Shown: one piece after another, positions 56,723 through 64,000 of the stretch | Numbering within the stretch: position 1 is the stretch's first letter | Layout of the letters: every line of letters starts with the position of its first letter | From: Rhinopomastus cyanomelas | Taxonomy: Eukaryota > Chordata > Aves > Bucerotiformes > Rhinopomastidae | Reading direction: 5' to 3' | DNA: 64,000 nucleotides | NCBI GenBank assembly: GCA_013400115.1 | Contig: VXBP01004622.1 | Span: 310,001-374,000, forward strand | Position numbers and translations under genes: made by a program | The notes under the pieces: generated by a model | Told to the model about the DNA's origin: nothing | Databases searched by the model: none | The model's input: only the letters and a program-made list of their open reading frames with translations

Positions 56723-59357
56723 CTAAGTGTAGGTGCAACAACAATTAAGTTCAAGACTAGTTTCCACCAGTGTCAAGGCAGTTCCAAGAATCTGAAATTT
56801 ATGTTGGTGTTTATTGCTGCAAACTTGGTTCACGTGTCACTTCAGTCCCAGCGGACTTAGAAAAGTCAAGTTGCTGCGGATGCTGTTTTGTAGGAATTAG
56901 CACGAAACAACCGCCCAGCAGATTTACAAACCTACCGAGAGATTTTACGCAGAAAAGATCCTTCATCTTCACCTCCAAGGTACTTGGTTTAGAGACAGAG
57001 CAATAGAAAATCTTGATTGCTCCCATGGTAACTACAGAAAGTTCTTCAAATTGCTGCAGAAGAAAATCATTATTAATTAAATCCTGAAGTAGGTAACTAA
57101 TCATGACAACGGAAATTAACTTGCACGTTACTGCACAAAAAAATCCTGCTATGAATTTGAGAAAAATAATCTGGTGAATGCTGGCTTAAGTGCAATTACA
57201 GGGCTTAATTACAGCCATCTCATCCATTAATGCAGTATTAGACCCATGACCCGCCCCGGATTCCCCTAGTCTCAGTCTAAAATCTAAGAATAGCACTCTG
57301 TTCAGTAACTGAAAAGAAATGGCCTGTCACCATCCTGTGCTCCATATCTAGAATCATCTGGAGTTACACATCTTGCCATATATACAAGACTGTTCCAGTC
57401 CAACAATTGCTTCCTTGACCACCTAACTTCCCAATATAGGGTTCTACTGAAAAACAGATTTTATCACATTAAAAAAACCCCACATCACTGTCACTTCCCC
57501 AAACAAACCCCCCACTACTCGCCAACACACAGCAATATCCAGCCTATCTTATCAACCCTTCCTATACAGAGAAATTACAAAGATTAGCAGTCCAGAACAC
57601 CAGAGCTGTTTAACTGGGATGACTTCTGTGACTCAGAATTATGTAAACAAAAAAAAAAGCTTCTGAAAATGGGCTGCAAGTGACTGGGAAGAAGAGGGAA
57701 AAAAGGATAAAAAAAGAGAAAGATGCTGGGAAAAAAGCTGACAGAAGAGAAGAGGGAAGGGAGGAAGGTGGTGTGGTCTCTCCACGCAATACCCATAAAG
57801 CAAATGTTACCCTACAGCTTGTATTCGATAGCTGAAATTCCCTAGAGGTCTGCACTTAGTAGCTGACAGGGCAGCATGGAAACAGGCTAGAATGTCTGAG
57901 ATTACACTTCTTTTTGTGGTGCCAGTAAATGTGTATTTTTGTAACTGCAGAGACCCTGTAAGGGGAAGATGACAATTCCACTGTAACCGTGCTGTGGGGC
58001 AGTGGGACGTACACACAGCGCCTGAGCACCACCATGTCTACTGCACATATTCATTGGGTGGTGAGTGAACAAGGCAGCCACACAGAGCAGCTCACTCTGC
58101 GCTGCTGCCTACTCTACAGCTCTCTAATGTTTGAGCTTGATCCTGGAAGGAAAGAGAGTTAAGGACAAAGTTGTGCACACGAACAACTGGCCTCAAACAC
58201 TTGCATCTCCACCCAAAAATCTTTGTCTGTATTCTCTTTCAAGGTTGGTACAAAGCAAAAACAGGTATAAAGAAACTAGGATGGGATCTGCTTACTGCCT
58301 AGGTCACACAGTTAAGTAACACTGGCATTCATGTGGTGATCAGTACCAGGACAATATCAGGATGAGTACCAGGAGAATCACAGAATAAATTGCTTCACTT
58401 CAATCCCTTTCAAGCATTGAATCTCCACATCCAAGGACAGACAGGGCCATCGGAAACAGCCCTGCTAGTAACGCAGAGTTCTCAAAAAAGGTATCGCTTC
58501 CTCTCTCAAGGAAAAACCTAATTCAAGCTCTGCTCAGCTGACCTTTCCACTGCAGTATATTAATTAAGACAAGTTCATCTGAGTGTCACTTGGTGTCCAA
58601 GAGCAGAGAAGGAAGTAGTGGTAGTAGAAACAATAGTCTTTATCATAACATATTTTTAGGGTCTAACAAACACGCAAGACATCTTAGAAATATTTCCTGT
58701 TTACAGAGAGCTGTACTATCTCTGTGCAGTGATACACTGCACATCCTGGGGTTAGCGAGCAATCAGAAGTACAGGGAAGTTAAAGCAGGTTGTCCTGGGC
58801 AACATTCCTTGGCAGACACATTTCCTATTGGAAAGTACCTTCTTTAACAGCAGGGAATTATGAAAAGTTACCCTCGGTTTGACAGCAAATTTCATATTAA
58901 AACACAGAAAATGATAATATGAAGTGTAACATGGAAGATCTTTCGCACAAGGTAAGATAAAATAAGATAAAGGCATCCCAAATCACACTGTGAAAAAACA
59001 AGATGAGAAGAAGCTGTTCTCAACAATTAAGAAGGTTGTTTAGGTGGCTTGAGCATTTTTACAGGGAAAATACCAAAATTTCCTCAATGGAGGAGAGGGG
59101 AAACAGACAATCCAAAACCAAAGTCCATTTAATCCTGTATTAATTTAAATAGAAAACAATTAACTAGTATTATTTGTCTTTCCTATTCTAAGTCCAAAGC
59201 CCTACCATATCAGTTATTACGAACACAGTCCCATCCTAAAATACTGTTGCATGACCAAAGGTACTTAGAGAAAGGTTACTAATTAGTCGTCCTCACCCAA
59301 ACCAACATGTTCATTCTCAAATTAACAGAGGCCAAGTAAAACACTTCACTGCCAGGA
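56723..59357. other. MYO1C-INPP5K intergenic sequence
   Basis: Upstream of the MYO1C long-isoform promoter and beyond the likely INPP5K poly(A) sites. Holds the purine tract at 57.6 kb. A block near 57171-57240 (GGGCTTAATTACAGCCATCT) looks like conserved regulatory DNA. No coding exon seen. Confidence 0.55.
57643..57772 (+). repeat. Purine-rich tract
   Basis: About 130 bases composed mainly of A and G (for example GGGAAAAAAGGATAAAAAAA and AGAAGAGGGAAGGGAGGAAG). It lies between MYO1C and INPP5K. Confidence 0.7.
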
Positions 59358-62004
59358 TTTATTTTAGTACATGAAAAGAAAACACAAGAGTATAAAAACA
59401 TTTCCAGTGATTATAACATCCAATTAAAGGTGTTCTAAGAAAGATACATTTCATCAGAAATTGCATCATTACAGGTAGTGGAATAGTTTGAAAAGCTACC
59501 ATAGGTAACAGTAGTAAACAAAAGTGCCGCTGTGTGCATAATCCTCAAGAAAGAAGTTGCCAGTTCAGTGCAGCAGCCTGCTAACACACAAGCAAATTCA
59601 GTCACAGCTGCTGTGGGTATTTTCAGTGAAGTCCTGCAGTTCAAAGGATTGGTTTACAAAATGCAGCTTCTATGTCCAGTGATTGAGAGGGTTTATCAGT
59701 CCTTGTACAACACTAAGGATCTTGAGTTCCTTTCCCCCTGTAAAGCGGCTGTTTGGCTCCCCCTCCATGCTGCTCATGAACAGCAGATGCACCCTGAATA
59801 GAAGAAACTGGATCTTGGTCCTCAATAAATCACCAGCTGTGGTCTGGAATTCAAAAACCACTGTTCTTTGAGCTCTCCACGGAATCTCCTTGCGTGGCAT
59901 GTGGTAACAGATACACAAGTCAAATCAGAAACAGAGCACATCTCCAGAACTGCAGAAGTACTTCGCAATTCCATACGGATTTGTCTGATGCCTTAATTGC
60001 TGTGATAAGTCCCAATTCTGAAAGATTCAGGATTCAGTGCAGAAGAAATTCTTGACAGACTGCTGCAAATGTGAAAACTGTTTCTCTTGTTGTTCCAAAG
60101 GGTCACAGGAACATACAAGCTGTAAACCTCGAGGCGGATTTAATCCATGCAATGAATGCAGCGTACTCTGAACCTGCCCTCACTACTCACAACTGGAAAC
60201 AGTTCCCAACACCAGGAGTTAAGCTGAGCTACGACTAAAATACACAGAGCCTAAGTGTTCTTAAACCCCACTGCAACCATCTAACCAGTTAACCTATGTT
60301 ATAGTTTCCACAGCACACAAAGACACCTGGACCACGGAAGATTTTATACAGTGAATAGGCAAGGAATTGCAAAACAAATGTCACACCGAGGTGTTAAACA
60401 TTTATCTCAAAAGAATCTTGAAAAAATGAAGGCTTTGAGAAAGAGCACAAAGGAATCTGCTCAGTTCTGAAGCAACACTCCAGCATCAACACACCAACAA
60501 CCTTTGCTTTGCTCTTCCACTTGAACCAAGTTTTCTCTTTTCCATCCACAGCTAACTAACGGTACCATCACGGGTTAAGGCTGGGCAGGATGAATGGCAG
60601 ATGCTCTCTATGGGCCCCCTCCCTTCCCCAAGAACAGGACAGTTACTTGCCCTACATGCAGGCACCTCAAAGCTGTGTGTTTAGAATAGGAGAGACTTTC
60701 AAGTGCTTTTTTCCAGCACTGCAGTCTGAGATTCTGTGGAATGTTGGTGCCTCTTCCAATCCTTCCCAAAGATCTCCATTTCCTCACGAAGAAATAAAAC
60801 CATTTCTGAAGCTAACTACCTTCCAGGTTTATAAAGGTATCGGATGTTTCTTATCACATCTGCCCCCACAAGTGAACAGTTAGTGAGCACTGAACACCTC
60901 CAAACCCCAGACATTTTGCAGACCGATTGCTATAAATTGAGAAGATTGACAGTTGTGGCAGCACAGATCATGCCACAGGAAAGAATCTGTTCCACTGAAA
61001 TTCCCATTTACAATTCCTATCATCTCAGCAGCAAGTGTGGCAATTATGTGGCAGAGTGGAATGAGAGAAGTGCTCCAATATGGCTTTAGGTTGCTAAATT
61101 CAGAATGACAACAGAAACAATTGGGGCTAGCTAGGACCACAGTCACTAGCTTTTTGCCAACAAGTCCTTTGCGACTAGGGCCTGCTCCCGAATGCTAAAG
61201 CATTTCTCAAGCAATTTATTTCAGAAATTGTGGATCTTGGTTAACCCTGAGCTTGGGTTTAGTACAAAAGAGGGTTTATTTTACTTTTTTAAATTGGAGG
61301 AAAGCAATAGGCAATTGCCAAATCGCTTTATAAAACAACATAAATCAGGACAAGTGTGTTTTGAAAATATACCTCAATCTGGAAAAATTAAAGTGGAAAA
61401 TCCTACACACAGCTGTCAGTAAGGCAGGAAGCAAAGGGATCTGCTATCAAAGGAGAGTTTACACGCTCCAGTGATTTTGTTTTCATGTGACTTGTTGCCA
61501 CATGTGTTTCCCAAAAGGTAATTAGCTTACATTTGAAAGTCAAATAGAATTTTAAAACAAGCTAAATAGCTGTATATCTAATAAATAATTTTTAAAAATA
61601 ATTTCATTTCAACTCAAAATCTGGAAATCAATGATTAAGCAGTTACAATATAGTAAATATTGTATCTTAAATAAAACATCTTCTACAAAAAAAAAGAGTG
61701 AGCTTAAAAATCTATTGCAGTTTGCAACTTACTTAGGTTATACCATTGTATTAGGAATTCTATTGCCTTAAAACATACAGCACTCATTAGGTTCTTGTCC
61801 AGTATGAGAAAGCTAAGTCTCCCCATAACAATATCTGTTTCCACAATAAATTATCTTCTACAAACTCACAAAGTTTCTGAATGATCCTACCTGTCTTACT
61901 TGCACTGTCTTACTCCATCTTCTAAGAGTAAAAGCTTATAATCACTAAGACATTAAGAATCAGCTGACTCCTGAATCGGGACCAGTAAATGCCCCTTTGT
62001 GCCT
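59358..62004 (-). other. INPP5K: Probable INPP5K 3' UTR region with candidate poly(A) signals
   Basis: Minus-strand AATAAA hexamers lie at 61280..61275, 61220..61215 and 59363..59358, about 0.7, 0.8 and 2.6 kb after the INPP5K stop. The region is AT rich without coding signs or recognised repeats. Which signal is used cannot be told from sequence. Confidence 0.4.
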
Positions 62005-62103
62005 TCAGAAATCATCATGAGATTCCAGATTGTCAGGTTTCTGCATCCAACTGTTCTCTTCCTGTGTCAGATCCTTTCCTATTAATATCCTGCTAGGCTG
62101 AAT
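62005..62103 (-). CDS. INPP5K: INPP5K terminal coding exon
   Basis: Follows a polypyrimidine tract and CTAG acceptor, starts IQPSRILIG and ends with TGA at 62007..62005. Its phase fits the SKICH exon exactly. The sequence past the family-conserved PFQ is poorly conserved, so this exon rests on splice signals and phase. Confidence 0.82.
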   Translation of the reverse strand: MQPSRILIGKDLTQEENSWMQKPDNLESHDDF

Positions 62104-63035
62104 CTAGAAGAAAGAAAGTAGTTAATGAATTAACACACTCAGAAACACTGTACTGCTCTATACAATCTACAGCATTATATAAAGTTGTTTTACACGTTTG
62201 CTAGAAACAGGAGAAAATGAGAAGTGATGCATCTACACAATGAAAATTACAAAAAACATAGAATAAAATCCCACTAAACTGATACCAAACATTAGGTCAT
62301 GCAAGAAGAAAGGCAGCTGGTGTATTGTATCCACATACAGCTGACAACCACTCTGCAGTTCTGTGGCAGATCTTAAGCTCTGAGAGAACTGAAATGCTGG
62401 ACTCTGCAATATTTGTCTGTGTAGATGGAGCAACGCTTGGTCGCTTCATCCAGTCTGCACAGGTTAAGTCACTCTTTCTGAAACTAAATGAAGAAGCCTG
62501 TAAATAACTTGAGCTGGCTGCTTTGTCTTTCCTAAACTGAGTTTACAGGAAGCACTTCTGTGCAAATCTCCCACAGAATGGAACACGAAGAGTTCTCACT
62601 GGTAGTCTGTCAGATATTTGGCAGCACTTAATCTCATTTGAGTTCTCATCTTCACTGAAACAAGAAACCTAAGTAACAGAGCCTGAAGCTCCAAAACTGA
62701 AAGCTGAGAGAAAGAAACCTGTCTGATTTCTTTACAGCAACTTGTTGCCTAATAGCTACTCAGAGTTTTTTAATGTATCAGCAAATTCTTTTATGGGATG
62801 TTAACCAGCTCATATCCTTTCTACAATTACCTCTGCAGCCACCCCCCAGGATTTAATACAGCTACACCCACCTACTTTCAGAAGAAATTAAAATCACATC
62901 AACATTAATCAAAGCTTCCAAAGGTATTACCTGAAAAGGCTGGCTGATACCAACTATTGACTGCAAATTATTGCTATAGTAACAAAGCAAAAATTCTCCT
63001 CCAGCGTGTGGTATTTCTGCAGCACTCATGTAAAC
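62005..63035 (-). CDS. INPP5K: Inositol polyphosphate 5-phosphatase K, last two coding exons (5' partial)
   Basis: INPP5K (SKIP) removes the 5-phosphate from PtdIns(4,5)P2 and PtdIns(3,4,5)P3, acts at the ER and membrane ruffles, and dampens insulin signalling. Two exons are visible. The first, 62931-63035 (35 codons, acceptor GACAG, donor GTAATA), encodes the end of the SKICH domain with EFLLCYYSNNLQSIVG and then ISQPFQ. The second, 62005-62103 (32 codons and TGA, acceptor TTCTAG, phase 0), begins IQPSRILIGKDLTQEEN and ends ESHDDF. The tail is acidic and differs from the mammalian one, which is expected for this variable end. The 5-phosphatase catalytic domain and the start of SKICH must lie beyond 64000. 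The gene is immediately upstream of MYO1C on the same strand, as in mammals, which supports the call. Confidence 0.92.
62931..63035 (-). CDS. INPP5K: INPP5K penultimate exon, end of SKICH domain
   Basis: VYMSAAEIPHAGGEFLLCYY then SNNLQSIVGISQPFQ. The CYYSN...VGIS core is the hallmark of SKICH domains of the INPP5K/INPP5J/CALCOCO type; the gene context selects INPP5K. 105 nt, phase 0 at both ends. Confidence 0.92.
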
Positions 63036-63824
63036 CTGTCAACAAGGTTAAGAAAAGGCAATGGGCAATTTCCACAGAGAAAAAAGCTCACAGAACACTC
63101 ATCATCTGGCATCCAAGACACCATAGAAATCAGGCTTCATTAATTACAAAGGATGAAAACAGATCTAATTGATGAAACAATTTGAAAACTAAGTCCATGA
63201 GAAAAAGCAAATATCCTTTACAGTGTTAGCAAGCAGGCTTGGTTCAGCAGGAAGAGAGAAGAAACCCACAGTGGTTGGTTGAAGGGAAAGGGCAAGGTCA
63301 CACAAGCAGCAGGAGGGAGATAAAATGCCTCCTGGTGGCAAGATACCATCAAACACAAGCACAAATCCACCATCTCGTGTTTGTTCTGCCCTGAAGACCC
63401 ATGAGTCCTCAGATACAGCCCACAGTGTCCTGCTGAAAACGTTAATGGGATTTCTAATCTTAGTGATAGAAAACCATGATATCAGAGACACTCTGAGACT
63501 AAGAAAGTTGCTACAGTGCAATTTGGGCTCTTGTTGTAAGCTTGATGCTAACTTTTAAATTCTCTAAAAAGTAATAACTGCTTTTCATTGTGGACTGGAA
63601 AATCTCATCCATGCTTGCACTCACTGTCTCTCAAAATTAAATCTGTATTTCTGCCTGTTCAGACAAACACCTCTGGAAACAGGTAATTTGTAATTAAAGT
63701 AAGTTTTGCTTGTTTGAAATCATTTTAGGTAATCACTTTCAGAAAGCTCTTCGACAGACTGCAAAGGGACCACAACACTCAAGAACCAAAATGAAGAAAA
63801 GTCTAAAAAAACTTAACCTGGGGC

Positions 63825-64000
63825 CTGAAGAAAGTCTTATGAGGAAAGACTGAAAGAGCTGGGGCTCTTTCTTTAGTTTGAAGAGGAGGAGGCTGAGAGG
63901 AGACCTCATCACTCTCTACAACTACCTAAAAGGACATTGTGGAGAAGTTGGTGCTGGTCTCTTCTCACAAGCAGTTAGTGAAAGAACAAGAGGGAATGGG
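63825..64000 (+). mobile_element. CR1 LINE fragment in an INPP5K intron, cut by the window end
   Basis: Plus-strand, antisense to INPP5K: AGGAGGAGGCTGAGAGGAGA then CTCTCTACAACTACCTAAAA, a subfamily with the GAGAGGAGACCTCATCAC signature. Continues past 64000. Confidence 0.85.

Noticed and set aside
63189..63521. Possible upstream INPP5K exon
   Set aside because: The minus-strand frame here does not match SKICH or 5-phosphatase sequence and lacks a phase-0 donor near the expected NLNQ-type end; the preceding exon is probably beyond 64000.

Overview
This window is vertebrate nuclear DNA, almost certainly from a bird. The evidence is at least seventeen CR1 LINE fragments, several ending in the avian 3' signature (ATTCTATGATTCT-like), and two spliced genes whose predicted proteins match vertebrate families. 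It is not microbial: there are no operons, ribosome binding sites, CRISPR arrays or long open reading frames. The species cannot be named from the sequence alone.

Layout (both genes on the minus strand). The window is dominated by a complete MYO1C gene, encoding unconventional myosin-Ic. I traced 32 coding exons by hand, from the start codon at 56558 down to the stop at 682. They sum to 3192 nt, or 1063 residues plus stop. That is the length I recall for the long (A) isoform of mammalian myosin-Ic. Exon 2 contains a second, conserved start (ATG at 20834..20832) that would give the 1028-residue short isoform. Motor, three IQ motifs and TH1/PH-like tail are all intact. Positions 1-681 are probably the start of the 3' UTR, which runs off the left edge.

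Exons 2-32 are packed into the first 21 kb. Intron 1 is 35.6 kb (20865-56483) and fills most of the remainder. It holds CR1 copies, simple repeats, candidate conserved non-coding blocks, a pair of direct repeats and, at about 54.0-54.85 kb, a CpG island with a strong minus-strand splice donor. That island is the likely promoter and alternative first exon for the shorter isoforms, but a 30-N gap interrupts it. The long-isoform first exon at 56.5 kb has its own TATA-like box at 56715-56722.

On the right edge, two exons at 62931-63035 and 62005-62103 encode the end of a SKICH domain and the C-terminus of INPP5K, a phosphoinositide 5-phosphatase. The rest of INPP5K lies beyond 64000. The tandem order INPP5K then MYO1C on one strand matches the arrangement on human 17p13.3.

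Both genes concern phosphoinositides: the myosin-Ic tail binds PtdIns(4,5)P2-containing membranes, and INPP5K removes the 5-phosphate from PtdIns(4,5)P2 and PtdIns(3,4,5)P3. I found no undescribed system. The notable points are a GC-AG intron, a CR1 inserted within about 20 bases of a splice donor, duplicated intronic segments and the two-promoter layout.
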